From Denitratimonas yunnanensis (SeqCode) (GTDB lineage: Bacteria > Pseudomonadota > Gammaproteobacteria > Xanthomonadales > Xanthomonadaceae): a stretch of DNA of 64,000 nucleotides. Below the pieces are notes generated by a model. The model was not told where the DNA came from, did not search any database, and was given only the letters and a program-made list of their open reading frames with translations. A program made the position numbers and the translations under genes. The stretch is taken from the NCBI GenBank assembly GCA_026410415.1, contig JAPMLR010000008.1:34503-98502 (forward strand). Direction: 5' to 3'. Positions 26,628 to 38,510 of this stretch are shown piece after piece. Numbering within the stretch: position 1 is the first letter of the stretch; the number at the start of each line of letters is the position of its first letter.

Positions 26628-26639
26628 TCCCGATCAGGC
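26622..26639. terminator. Palindrome spanning two convergent stop codons
   Basis: GCCTGATC-CC-GATCAGGC is a perfect 8-bp inverted repeat with a 2-nt centre. It contains the TGA of the Nudix gene on the plus strand and the TGA of the TMEM43-like gene on the minus strand, symmetrically placed. The centre is too small for a normal hairpin loop, so in RNA the stem would open to about 7 bp. It is a possible weak bidirectional stop. Confidence 0.35.
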
Positions 26640-27515
26640 CAGTCGCGCGATGCCGACAGACAGCAGTACCGCAGCCACGGCAATCCATGCCGCGACCGCC
26701 AGCATGGCCCCCGATCGCATGCTGCCAAGCGCACTGCCGGCTGACGAAAGCCGCGACAGACCCCGCAGGCCCAGTCCCGCGCCCAGCATCGCCATGACGA
26801 ATGCAGCGGCACGGGCGATCCAGCGCAACGCCTGATCGAGCGGATCTTCGGAAACCGGGGCCTTCGATGTCTGCATCCCGGATGCCGGGGGAGCTGTTTC
26901 GGGGGCGGGCAGCACCTCGAACCGCACGCGCAGATCGCCAATCCCGGGCAGCGCGCCATCCGCCGCGGTGACCAGCCACTGGCCCTCGCTGCGGAACACT
27001 GCAGCCAGATTTTCCGGCAACTGCACTTGCGCTGCGGGGACGGCCTGCCACCCTCCTTGCTGCGGATCGCCCCACGCGGGCTTGTCCGCCCCGATGCTGC
27101 GGCTGCGGTAAGGGGGCGCGGGTGGATTGATGTGCCGCTCCGGCAGCGCGAACCTGCTCGAATCCATCAAGCGCTCGCTCCAGACCATCTGGTATTCGCC
27201 TTCATCGACGACAATCTCGTCGTCTAGCGCCAAAGGCATGCTCGCCACTTCCCGCCACTGCAGCATCTGCACGATGCGGCGCAGGGCGCGTCCCTTCAGG
27301 ACGACACCGAAGTCCTCATCCTCCAATCGGTGCTGTTGGGCGCCCACAGGGGAGACCTCGATCATCGCAGCTGGCACGGAGGAGTCCATGGAGGCCTCCG
27401 CACCATTGCGGATCAGCCACGTCAACCAAACGATGGCGCCAACGAGGAGGAGCAGACCGGCTGCGACCAGGATGCGGTCGAACAGCGGCGAAGCCGGGTG
27501 ACGACGAGCTGTCAT
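26634..27515 (-). CDS. TMEM43 (DUF1625)-like membrane protein
   Basis: Membrane protein of 293 residues resembling the TMEM43 (LUMA) family. One membrane helix lies at about 12-35, a long extracytoplasmic region follows, and two or three helices close the protein (about 225-290). Family-like features are LRRIVQMLQWRE, YQMVWSERLMDSSRF followed by an HxNP-type segment (HINPPAPPYRSRS), GDLRVRFEVLPAP, and WIARAAAFVMAMLGAGLGLRG. Bacterial members are scattered and their role is unknown. It starts 5 nt after the ggt stop, so it is probably in that operon. Confidence 0.72.
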   Translation of the reverse strand: MTARRHPASPLFDRILVAAGLLLLVGAIVWLTWLIRNGAEASMDSSVPAAMIEVSPVGAQQHRLEDEDFGVVLKGRALRRIVQMLQWREVASMPLALDDEIVVDEGEYQMVWSERLMDSSRFALPERHINPPAPPYRSRSIGADKPAWGDPQQGGWQAVPAAQVQLPENLAAVFRSEGQWLVTAADGALPGIGDLRVRFEVLPAPETAPPASGMQTSKAPVSEDPLDQALRWIARAAAFVMAMLGAGLGLRGLSRLSSAGSALGSMRSGAMLAVAAWIAVAAVLLSVGIARLA

Positions 27516-27520
27516 GACGG

Positions 27521-30065
<2,545 letters not shown>

Positions 30066-30131
30066 TTCCTTTACCTCGACGTCCTGGAAAAACCTTGATA
30101 CCCCATGCCATGCCCATGCGGCGCACAGCCC

Positions 30132-31261
<1,130 letters not shown>

Positions 31262-31319
31262 CGGAGGGTTTGGGGGCCAGTGATACCATGCCGGCCATTC
31301 TCCGACACTCGCGCCCCGG

Positions 31320-32444
31320 ATGCTCCGTTTTTTCCGCAAAAAAGCTGCCACCCCGCCCGTCGAGGCCACGGGAACATCACCGGGCGCCGCACCCGTCGAG
31401 GAGTCGCCCGGCGTTCCGCCTTCGCCTGCGGAGCCGAGCGCGCCTGCGCCCGTCGATGCAGCGACCGCACCCGTTGAGCCGGCAGCTCCGGCAATGCCGG
31501 CAGCACCATCCGCCACCGATTCACCTGCCGCCAGCTGGCGCGATCGCCTGCGCAACAGCGGATTCGCCAAGAGCTTCTCCACCCTCTTTTCCCGCCAGGC
31601 GGCGCTGGACGAAGACTTTCTCGAAGAGCTCGAAACCACCCTGCTGATCGCAGATGTCGGCGTCGCCGCCACCACGATCATCATCGACGACCTGCGCCAG
31701 CGCATCGCGCGCAACGAATTCAACGATGCGCGCGGCCTGCTGGACGCGCTGCGCGGCGAGCTGATCGCGTTGCTGGTGCCGGTTGCCGAACCGCTGAACA
31801 TCTACACCGGCGCCAAGCCCTTCGTGATTCTGACCGTGGGCGTCAACGGCGTCGGCAAGACCACGACGATCGGCAAACTGGCGCGGCGCTATCTGGACGA
31901 GCGCAAGAGCATCATGCTCGCCGCCGGGGACACCTTCCGCGCCGCCGCGGTCGAGCAATTGAAGACCTGGGGCGAGCGCAACGGCGTGCATGTTGCCGCA
32001 CAGACCAGCGGCGCCGATCCGGCAGCGGTGATCTACGACGCCTTGCAGACCGCCAAGGCGCGCGACGTCGATCTTCTGATCGCCGACACCGCCGGACGAC
32101 TGCATACCCAGCAAGGCCTGATGGACGAACTGGGCAAGGTCCGGCGGGTGCTCGGCAAGATCGATCCCACCGCGCCGCACGAGGTGCTGCAGGTCATCGA
32201 CGGCACCACCGGCCAGAACGCGATCAATCAGGTTCGCCAGTTCCAGAAAGCTGCCGGCGTCAGCGGCCTGATCGTCACCAAGCTCGATGGCAGCGCCAAG
32301 GGCGGCGTGATCTTCGCGCTGGCGCGTGAGTTCGGCCTGCCGATCCGTTACGTCGGACTGGGCGAGGGCGTGCACGACTTGCGCGCGTTCGATCCCTACG
32401 CGTTCGTCGACGCGCTGCTGCCCGACTCGCTGGTTGCGCGCTGA
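31320..32444 (+). CDS. ftsY: FtsY, signal recognition particle receptor
   Basis: SRP receptor GTPase for co-translational targeting to the inner membrane. The 374-residue protein has a basic start (MLRFFRKKAA), a Pro/Ala/Glu-rich A domain (about 10-70), the N domain and the G domain with GVNGVGKTTTIGKLA (P-loop), AGDTFRAAAVEQL, DTAGRLHTQQGLMDEL and TKLDGSAKGG. The A domain is shorter than in E. coli FtsY and Pro/Ala rather than acidic. It is followed 12 nt later by the AsmA-like gene. Confidence 0.96.
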   Translation: MLRFFRKKAATPPVEATGTSPGAAPVEESPGVPPSPAEPSAPAPVDAATAPVEPAAPAMPAAPSATDSPAASWRDRLRNSGFAKSFSTLFSRQAALDEDFLEELETTLLIADVGVAATTIIIDDLRQRIARNEFNDARGLLDALRGELIALLVPVAEPLNIYTGAKPFVILTVGVNGVGKTTTIGKLARRYLDERKSIMLAAGDTFRAAAVEQLKTWGERNGVHVAAQTSGADPAAVIYDALQTAKARDVDLLIADTAGRLHTQQGLMDELGKVRRVLGKIDPTAPHEVLQVIDGTTGQNAINQVRQFQKAAGVSGLIVTKLDGSAKGGVIFALAREFGLPIRYVGLGEGVHDLRAFDPYAFVDALLPDSLVAR

Positions 32445-32456
32445 CGGCGGCGGGCG

Positions 32457-33503
32457 ATGCCTGCCTTGCGCCGCCGCTGGATCGTGCTTCCCCTGATGGG
32501 GGTGCTGGCGTTCAGCGCCTTCCTCGCACTTCGCGCGTTCCTGCAGCCCGAGCGCATCAGCACCTTCCTGCTGCAACGCGCACAACAGGCCACCGGCCTC
32601 GATCTTCAGCTCGACGCGCCTGCCGACATCGGTCTTTGGCCCGATCTGCACGTGGAGCTGGCCGGATTGGTGGCCCGGGAGCCAAGTGCGACAACACCGT
32701 TGCTGCGCGTGACGCGGGTGGAAGTGGCGCTGCCCTGGTCGATGTTGGGCGGCGAGGACATCACGCTGCTCGGACTTCGGCTGGTCGAGCCACATCTCGA
32801 CTTGCCTGCGGCGATGGCGTGGCTGGAGTCGACCGATGAGGGCGGGCCACCGGCGCCACTGCGGCTGCCGAAGCTGGACGCGCCATTGGAAATCATTGAC
32901 GGTCGCATCACGGCCGAGGGATGGTCGCTCGACAGGCTCGACATCGACTTGCCGGCGTTCATTGAAGGCGCGCGTGCGCGCCTTTCCGTCCGCGGAACAT
33001 TGCAGCGTAATTCGACGTCGCAACTCTTCGCGCTGCAACTGGAAACCGTGCCTCGCGCCGATGGCCCCGTACTGCGCCTCGAGCCTGCGACACTGGATCT
33101 GGTGCTCGATGCGTTTCCCGCCTGGCGGCCGCACGTCGAAGGCAGCGTGAGCTGGAGCCCTGCAGGCCTGCTCGCCTTCGAGCTGCGCAGCCTGATCGCG
33201 CCGTGGCCCGACGCCTGGCCGCCGCTTCCTCTGCCCCCGGCCGACGACGACGGCGTATCGCTGATGCTGCGCTACACCGGAGACACCGACCTCACCGGAC
33301 CGCTCACGTTCGCGATATCACGCGGCGACGACGGTGCGCGTGGAACGCTCATGCTCAATCAAACCCTGCCATGGCTGGGCCGGGACTCCACCACTCCGCT
33401 GCCTCCGTTGGATGGCGTCGTGGAAATTCCGCGCCTGCAATACGGCAGCATCGATGCCACCGGCATTCGGATCAGCACACACTCACGCGATGCCGACGAC
33501 TGA
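32457..33503 (+). CDS. AsmA-like envelope protein (short)
   Basis: Protein of 348 residues with an N-terminal membrane anchor (IVLPLMGVLAFSAFLALRAFL) and the AsmA-type N-terminal pattern LQRAQQATGLDLQLDAPADI then LWPDLHVELAGLV, followed by beta-rich, mostly periplasmic sequence. AsmA-family proteins are linked to outer-membrane assembly and bridge-like phospholipid transport. It is much shorter than typical AsmA proteins (600 or more) and lacks their conserved C-terminal domain, so it may be a reduced form. The end overlaps mutY by 14 nt in another frame. Confidence 0.7.
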   Translation: MPALRRRWIVLPLMGVLAFSAFLALRAFLQPERISTFLLQRAQQATGLDLQLDAPADIGLWPDLHVELAGLVAREPSATTPLLRVTRVEVALPWSMLGGEDITLLGLRLVEPHLDLPAAMAWLESTDEGGPPAPLRLPKLDAPLEIIDGRITAEGWSLDRLDIDLPAFIEGARARLSVRGTLQRNSTSQLFALQLETVPRADGPVLRLEPATLDLVLDAFPAWRPHVEGSVSWSPAGLLAFELRSLIAPWPDAWPPLPLPPADDDGVSLMLRYTGDTDLTGPLTFAISRGDDGARGTLMLNQTLPWLGRDSTTPLPPLDGVVEIPRLQYGSIDATGIRISTHSRDADD

Positions 33504-34545
33504 CGACTTTGCATCACGGCTGCTGCACTGGTTCGACCAGCACGGCCGCCACGACCTGCCCTGGCAACACCCACGCAGTGCCTATCGCGTGTGGTTGTCG
33601 GAAGTCATGCTGCAGCAGACTCAGGTGCAGACGGTCATCCCGTATTTTCAACGCTTCGTTGCGGCCTTGCCTGACGTTCACGCGCTCGCTGCAGGCAGCA
33701 TCGACGAGGTGATGGCGCTGTGGTCGGGGCTCGGCTATTACGGCCGTGCACGCAATCTGCACGCGGCAGCACGTCGTTGCGTGGAACTGCACGACGGCGA
33801 GCTTCCCACCGACTTCGATGCGCTGCTCGCCCTGCCCGGCATCGGTCGTTCGACTGCCGGCGCGATCCTCGCGCAAGCACACGGCCTGCGTTTTCCGATC
33901 CTCGACGGCAACGTCAAACGCGTGCTGACGCGCTGGGCGGGCATCGAGGGCTGGCCGGGCGCGTCGGCGATCGAAAAACGCCTGTGGCAATTGTCCGATG
34001 CATTGCTGCCGCCCGATCGCCTGGCCGACTACACCCAAGCCGTGATGGACCTGGGCGCGACGGTCTGCTCGCGCAGCTCCCCCACGTGTCTTGCGTGTCC
34101 ACTGAAGGACGATTGCACGGCATTGCGCGACGGGCGCACTGCCGAATTGCCGACCGCCAAGCCCGCGAAAATCCTTCCTCGCCGCAGTTGCTCGATGCTG
34201 GTCGCCTTCGACGAAAAACACCGCGTCCTGCTGCAACGACGCGATGGGCCGGGCGTCTGGCACGGATTGTGGAGCCTGCCCGAAGCCAGCGATTCCGCAG
34301 CACTGGATGCGTTCGCCCGGCGTCATCTCGACACGCAGGCCGCCGCGCTCGAACTGCCATCGATCGAGCACGTGTTCAGTCACTATCGACTGAGCATCTC
34401 GCCGCAGCGCCGTGACAACGTGAAACTGCTGCCGCAGGTACGGGACAATGGCCCCTGCCTGCGCTGGGCGAGCCTGAACGAACTTACCGACATCGGCCTG
34501 CCCGCGCCGATCCGCAAACTGCTTCAATCGCTGGAGTTGAAATGA
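33490..34545 (+). CDS. mutY: MutY, A/G-specific adenine glycosylase
   Basis: Removes adenine mispaired with 8-oxoguanine. The 351-residue product has catalytic Glu38 in [14 protein letters not shown], the helix-hairpin-helix [13 protein letters not shown], catalytic Asp139 in ILDGNVKRV and the [4Fe-4S] ligands C193-x6-C200-x2-C203-x5-C209. A C-terminal Nudix-like 8-oxoG-recognition domain spans about 230-351. ATG 33490 overlaps the AsmA-like gene, and its stop overlaps yggX by ATGA. Complete. Confidence 0.97.
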   Translation: MPTTDDFASRLLHWFDQHGRHDLPWQHPRSAYRVWLSEVMLQQTQVQTVIPYFQRFVAALPDVHALAAGSIDEVMALWSGLGYYGRARNLHAAARRCVELHDGELPTDFDALLALPGIGRSTAGAILAQAHGLRFPILDGNVKRVLTRWAGIEGWPGASAIEKRLWQLSDALLPPDRLADYTQAVMDLGATVCSRSSPTCLACPLKDDCTALRDGRTAELPTAKPAKILPRRSCSMLVAFDEKHRVLLQRRDGPGVWHGLWSLPEASDSAALDAFARRHLDTQAAALELPSIEHVFSHYRLSISPQRRDNVKLLPQVRDNGPCLRWASLNELTDIGLPAPIRKLLQSLELK

Positions 34546-34814
34546 GCCGTACCGTGTTCTGCGTCAAGCAGCAGAAGAACGCCGAAGGACTGGACTTCGC
34601 CCCGTGGCCTGGCCCGCTGGGCCAGCGTGTGTTCGACGACATCGGCAAACCCGCATGGAACGAATGGTTGGCACACCAGACCATGCTGATCAACGAGCAT
34701 CGCCTGACCCCGCGCGACCCCAGGACACGCGAATTCCTGCAAAAGGAAATGGAGAACTTCCTGTTCGGCGAGGGTGTCGAGAAGCCTGCGGGCTACGTGC
34801 CACCGGAAGAATGA
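34542..34814 (+). CDS. yggX: YggX, Fe(II)-trafficking/oxidative protection protein
   Basis: Small protein of 90 residues linked to iron trafficking and protection of Fe-S enzymes from oxidative damage. Family sequence is obvious: [19 protein letters not shown], then the [27 protein letters not shown] and [12 protein letters not shown] blocks. It overlaps mutY by ATGA, the conserved mutY-yggX pair. Its neighbour on the other strand is a Rieske ferredoxin, which adds to the iron theme here. Confidence 0.97.
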   Translation: MSRTVFCVKQQKNAEGLDFAPWPGPLGQRVFDDIGKPAWNEWLAHQTMLINEHRLTPRDPRTREFLQKEMENFLFGEGVEKPAGYVPPEE

Positions 34815-34902
34815 GTCGCGCCGCGGCCAGCGTCACCGCACTGCCTTCGCAAGGACGAACAACGCGAACGCAGCAGCGCGCGATGACAAGCGACCGGATG
34901 CC

Positions 34903-35232
34903 TCAAGCGTCCGGATCGCGCACGTAAATCACGCCGTCTTCCACCTTCAGCGGATACTTGCGCACCGGTTCGTACGCCGGCGCGCACATCGCCTCGCCAC
35001 TGCGCACATCGAAACGCGCACCGTGCAGCACGCATTCGATCTGCCCGGTCCCGGGATCGAACGGACCGGCGGAAAGCTCGAACTCGTCGTGCGTGCAGCG
35101 GTCCTCGAGCGCGTAGAACATGCCGTCGAAGTTGATGACCACCAGCGCCACGTCGTCGAACCAGGCCACGTGGGTCTCGCCGGGCAACACCTCGGCGGTG
35201 GCGCAAAGGACGGTCCAACCTTCCGTGCTCAC
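34903..35232 (-). CDS. Rieske [2Fe-2S] ferredoxin
   Basis: Soluble Rieske-type protein of 109 residues, like the ferredoxin subunits of aromatic dioxygenases. Cluster ligands are visible as C-T-H, 18 residues, then C-V-L-H (EDRCTHDEFEL and ECVLHGARFD). No oxygenase lies nearby. The GTG start at 35232 overlaps the upstream GNAT stop (GTGA). In related genomes similar ferredoxins sit with suf genes; here the suf operon is 3.3 kb away, across an intervening two-gene block, so a Fe-S role is an inference. Confidence 0.9.
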   Translation of the reverse strand: MSTEGWTVLCATAEVLPGETHVAWFDDVALVVINFDGMFYALEDRCTHDEFELSAGPFDPGTGQIECVLHGARFDVRSGEAMCAPAYEPVRKYPLKVEDGVIYVRDPDA

Positions 35233-35765
35233 AATGCCTTCTCCAACACGTCGAAGCGCAGGTCGTCGCGCAATGGCTTGCCAAAGCGCGCGTCGCCATA
35301 AGGAAAGGGCTTCTTCTCGCCGGTGCGCCGATAGCCACGGCGCTCGTAAAACGCGATGAGTTCCTCACGGAGGTCGATCACGGCCATACGCATCCGGGAG
35401 ACATGCCACTCCTCGCGCACGATGCGTTCGGCCTCGCTCAGCACCACTTTGCCGACGCCGCCGCCCTGGCCGTCCGGTCGAACGGCGAACATGCCGAAAT
35501 AACCTTGCCCATCCTGGATCGCCACATGCGCACAAGCAACGATTTGTCCAGCACGCAGGCCCAACAGGACGCGACTGAATTCCCGTTCGATATCGGCCTG
35601 CAGCACCTCCGGCGCAATGCGCTGCCCGTCGAGCAGATCGGCTTCGGTGGTCCAGCCTTGCCGGCTGACATCGCCACGGTACGCTGACTCCACCAATGCC
35701 ACGATGGCGGGAATATCCTCGTGCCGCGCGTCGCGCAGGACGATGTCAGAAGCATGGTCGGTCAT
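35229..35765 (-). CDS. GNAT-family N-acetyltransferase
   Basis: Predicted acetyl-CoA-dependent acetyltransferase of 178 residues. The GNAT core is visible: IVLRDARHEDIPAIVALV, the strand YFGMFAVRPDGQGGGVGKVV with the Q/R-x-x-G-x-G/A acetyl-CoA loop variant, and FYERRGYRRTGEKKPFPYGD near the end. The substrate is unknown. Its stop overlaps the start of the Rieske ferredoxin gene, so the two are probably co-translated. Confidence 0.88.
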   Translation of the reverse strand: MTDHASDIVLRDARHEDIPAIVALVESAYRGDVSRQGWTTEADLLDGQRIAPEVLQADIEREFSRVLLGLRAGQIVACAHVAIQDGQGYFGMFAVRPDGQGGGVGKVVLSEAERIVREEWHVSRMRMAVIDLREELIAFYERRGYRRTGEKKPFPYGDARFGKPLRDDLRFDVLEKAL

Positions 35766-36078
35766 GCATGCATTCTACGGACATGCCGGCGCCCGGCAAT
35801 ATTGATTGCCGAAAACCACAAGGCCAAGGGTGATCTGGCGTACGAGATCAGGCTGGACGTCCATCCGCTTGCGATGCGGCAGTCAACGTGCGGCACGATG
35901 CGAATCCTCCTGGCCGGCTCGCCACCATCGGCGAGCAGTGACATCGGCCCGCAGCATGCGCAAGCACCACTGCCGTCATCGCACACGCGCTGTCGGTTAA
36001 CAGCACGTCAACATTTTTCCGACCCGCTTCCGACAGCACCGCCGCCAGCCTGTACGCACCAGATTGCAGGAAGCGCCG
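35766..36078. other. 313-nt divergent spacer with a palindrome
   Basis: Spacer between the GNAT gene (-) and the PAP2 gene (+). It contains CGGCAAT-ATTG-ATTGCCG at 35794-35811, a perfect 7-bp inverted repeat 29 nt upstream of the GNAT start, which could be an operator or a small hairpin. The plus strand stays open in the frame of the later eptA gene, but without coding character. I see no convincing -35/-10 pair for the PAP2-eptA unit and no PmrA-type direct repeat. Confidence 0.5.
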
Positions 36079-36840
36079 ATGTCGCCCACCACAGAACCAC
36101 TGTGCCATACCGCCACGGGCAAACCCGGGGGAACGCATTCGCACGAACTGTTCATCGTTGCAACCATTGGCCTGATGGTGTGCTGGATCTTGCAACACAC
36201 CGGCGCGGATCTTTGGGTCGCCGACCGTTTGTTCCTTTGGCAGGGGAAACACTGGGCCGCACGCAATGCCTGGTGGGCCACGGACGTTCTGCACTCGGGT
36301 GCACGCAAGCTCGCGATTTTTTGCTGGATCGTGTTGCTGCTGGCCTGGCTGGCGAGCAGCCGGAGCCGGCTTCCGGCGCAGTGGCGCGGGTCGCTCGGCT
36401 ACCTGGTGTCAACCCTGCCGGTGAGCAATGTTGTGTTGGGCATGCTCAAGCGATTCAGCGGCGTGGATTGCCCCTGGGATTTGCTGCGCTACGGCGGCAC
36501 CCGCGAATTTCTGCCGATTTTTTCTGGACAGGCCAGTGGCGATCCACCCGGCGCCTGCTTTCCGGCAGCGCATGCAGGTATTGGATATGCCTGGGTAGCC
36601 CTCTGGTTCGCGCTCCACGGCGCGCGTCCCGCATGGCGATACACGGCAATGGGCATGGCTCTCGCACTCGGCGCACTTTTCGGCGTGACGCAACAGTTGC
36701 GCGGTGCACATTTCCTTTCGCACGACCTGTGCTCACTCACGCTGTGCTGGCTGGTGGCGGCACTGATGGCACGACTCTGGTCCGGACGCACCGGCAGAAA
36801 CCCTGCTGCCGGTGGTACGGCGGCGGAGTCGGCACGATGA
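36079..36840 (+). CDS. PAP2-family membrane phosphatase, lipid A phosphatase candidate
   Basis: Membrane phosphatase of 253 residues with about six membrane helices. The three PAP2 motifs are present in divergent form: KRFSGVDCPWDLLRYGG (motif 1), CFPAAHAGIGYAW (motif 2, histidine) and LRGAHFLSHDLCS (motif 3, His and Asp). Members beside eptA are often lipid A phosphatases or phosphotransferases that free or modify the sites EptA decorates. The ATG at 36079 has AGGA about 8 nt upstream. The stop overlaps eptA by ATGA. Confidence 0.85.
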   Translation: MSPTTEPLCHTATGKPGGTHSHELFIVATIGLMVCWILQHTGADLWVADRLFLWQGKHWAARNAWWATDVLHSGARKLAIFCWIVLLLAWLASSRSRLPAQWRGSLGYLVSTLPVSNVVLGMLKRFSGVDCPWDLLRYGGTREFLPIFSGQASGDPPGACFPAAHAGIGYAWVALWFALHGARPAWRYTAMGMALALGALFGVTQQLRGAHFLSHDLCSLTLCWLVAALMARLWSGRTGRNPAAGGTAAESAR

Positions 36841-38510
36841 GTGCGGCAAACCTGGGGGGTCTTTCCCTGCGCACCGGAATCAGGTCTGCATCACGGCGAC
36901 CCTGTCTGCCGGCCGAAGCCCTGATCGCGCTGGTCTGCCTCTGGTTAGTGCTGTGTTGCAATGCCCCGTTCTGGAGCGCGCTGGCGCAGACTGGTGCGCC
37001 ATTCGAACTGCGCCTGGCGCTCGGCATCGCCCTGTTCGCGCTGCACGGCGTGCTGCTCGGTCTGTTTGCCTGGGGGCGCGGTCTGCAGCCTTTGCTGGCG
37101 CTGCTGCTGGTGATGACAGCAGCAGTCAATTGGTACATGGAACGCTACGCGGCAGTGTTCGACGTGGACATGATCCGCAACGTGCTGCAAACCGATCCGA
37201 CGGAAGCCCGGGAAATGCTCGACCCGGGACTGCTGTTGCACGTTGCCCTGTTCGGACTGCTGCCAGCGACTGCGTTGCTGATGCTTCACCTTCCGAGACT
37301 GCCTTGGCAGCGAGAGTTGCGCAATCGCGCGCTGTTCCTCGTCGGCATGGGCCTTCTGGCAGCAGTCGTGCTGGGACCGTTCTTGCAAGGAACATTCACA
37401 TTGATGCGCAGTGACCCGATGTTGCGCTATCGCATCACACCGGGCAATTACCTGATCTCGCTTGGACGTGCTCTGGTGCAGGAGGAGGGTGTGCCAAGCG
37501 GGCCGAAACAAGGCGTGGCCGCGGATGCGCATCGGATCACGCCTCCGGCCGGGCGGCGTCCGCGCGCGATCGTGCTGGTAATCGGAGAAACCGTGCGCGG
37601 CGATCACTGGGGGCTGAACGGTTATGCGCGCCAGACCACGCCTCTGCTGGCGGCACGCAGCGACATAGTGAACTTTGCCGACGTGACAGCCTGTGGCACC
37701 AGCACAGCGGTATCGTTGCCCTGCATGTTCTCGCCGTTCGGTCGCGCGCATTACGATCGGAAAGCCATCCTCGCGCATGAAACCCTGCTCGACGTACTGG
37801 CGCGCACCGGCATTGAAGTGCTCTGGCGCGACAACCAGGCCGGCTGCAAGGGCGTATGCGATCGTGTGGAAAACCAATCCATGGCGGCACAAACCGAACC
37901 CGATCTGTGTCGGGCCGGACGCTGCTTCGACGAGATACTGCTGCGCGGACTGGCCGAACGCATCGACGCATCAAGCGGCGACCTTCTGGTCGTACTGCAT
38001 CCGGTCGGCAGCCATGGGCCCAATTACTTCGAACGCTATCCGCCCGAACACGAACGCTTCCAGCCCGCCTGCCACAGTTCCGTGCCGAGCCGATGCAGCC
38101 GCGAGGAAGTCGTCAACGCCTACGACAACTCGATACTGTACGCCGATGTGCTGCTGGAACGCCTGATCGAGCTGCTGGCCACACGCTCCAGTCATGACAC
38201 GGCCATGCTCTACCTTTCCGACCATGGCGAATCGCTGGGTGAATACGGCCTCTACCTGCACGGCGCCCCCTACGCGGTGGCGCCGCGCGTGCAGACCCAT
38301 GTGCCGATGCTGCTGTGGATGGCCTCGGGTTTCGCGAACCATCTCGGCATCGATACCGCCTGCCTGCAGGCAGGGACAGCGCATCCGCGCAGCCACGACG
38401 ACCTGTTCCACTCGCTCCTTGGCATGTTCGATGTGGCCAGTGCGGACTACCGCGCCACGCATGACATCCTGCGCGCCTGCCGCACGAATCCGCCGTCAGC
38501 TTCCGAGTAA
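36837..38510 (+). CDS. eptA: EptA-type lipid A phosphoethanolamine transferase
   Basis: Inner-membrane enzyme that adds phosphoethanolamine to lipid A, lowering the negative surface charge; the MCR colistin-resistance proteins belong to this family. The 557-residue protein has about five N-terminal helices and a periplasmic sulfatase-like domain: IGETVRGDHWGLNGY, the nucleophile Thr290 in CGTSTAVSLPCMFS, HPVGSHGPNYFERYP and LSDHGESLGEYG. Catalytic-domain cysteines appear paired. The ATG overlaps the PAP2 stop. The last 15 nt overlap the end of sufS on the other strand. Confidence 0.94.
   Translation: MSAANLGGLSLRTGIRSASRRPCLPAEALIALVCLWLVLCCNAPFWSALAQTGAPFELRLALGIALFALHGVLLGLFAWGRGLQPLLALLLVMTAAVNWYMERYAAVFDVDMIRNVLQTDPTEAREMLDPGLLLHVALFGLLPATALLMLHLPRLPWQRELRNRALFLVGMGLLAAVVLGPFLQGTFTLMRSDPMLRYRITPGNYLISLGRALVQEEGVPSGPKQGVAADAHRITPPAGRRPRAIVLVIGETVRGDHWGLNGYARQTTPLLAARSDIVNFADVTACGTSTAVSLPCMFSPFGRAHYDRKAILAHETLLDVLARTGIEVLWRDNQAGCKGVCDRVENQSMAAQTEPDLCRAGRCFDEILLRGLAERIDASSGDLLVVLHPVGSHGPNYFERYPPEHERFQPACHSSVPSRCSREEVVNAYDNSILYADVLLERLIELLATRSSHDTAMLYLSDHGESLGEYGLYLHGAPYAVAPRVQTHVPMLLWMASGFANHLGIDTACLQAGTAHPRSHDDLFHSLLGMFDVASADYRATHDILRACRTNPPSASE

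Noticed and set aside
31521..33134. Minus-strand open frame opposite ftsY and the AsmA-like gene
   Set aside because: Crosses two real plus-strand genes, and its composition is typical of antisense frames.
35721..36836. Upstream extension of the eptA reading frame through the spacer and the PAP2 gene
   Set aside because: The extended part has no domain, overlaps the PAP2 gene in another frame and starts inside the GNAT gene; ATG 36837 gives family length and an ATGA overlap.
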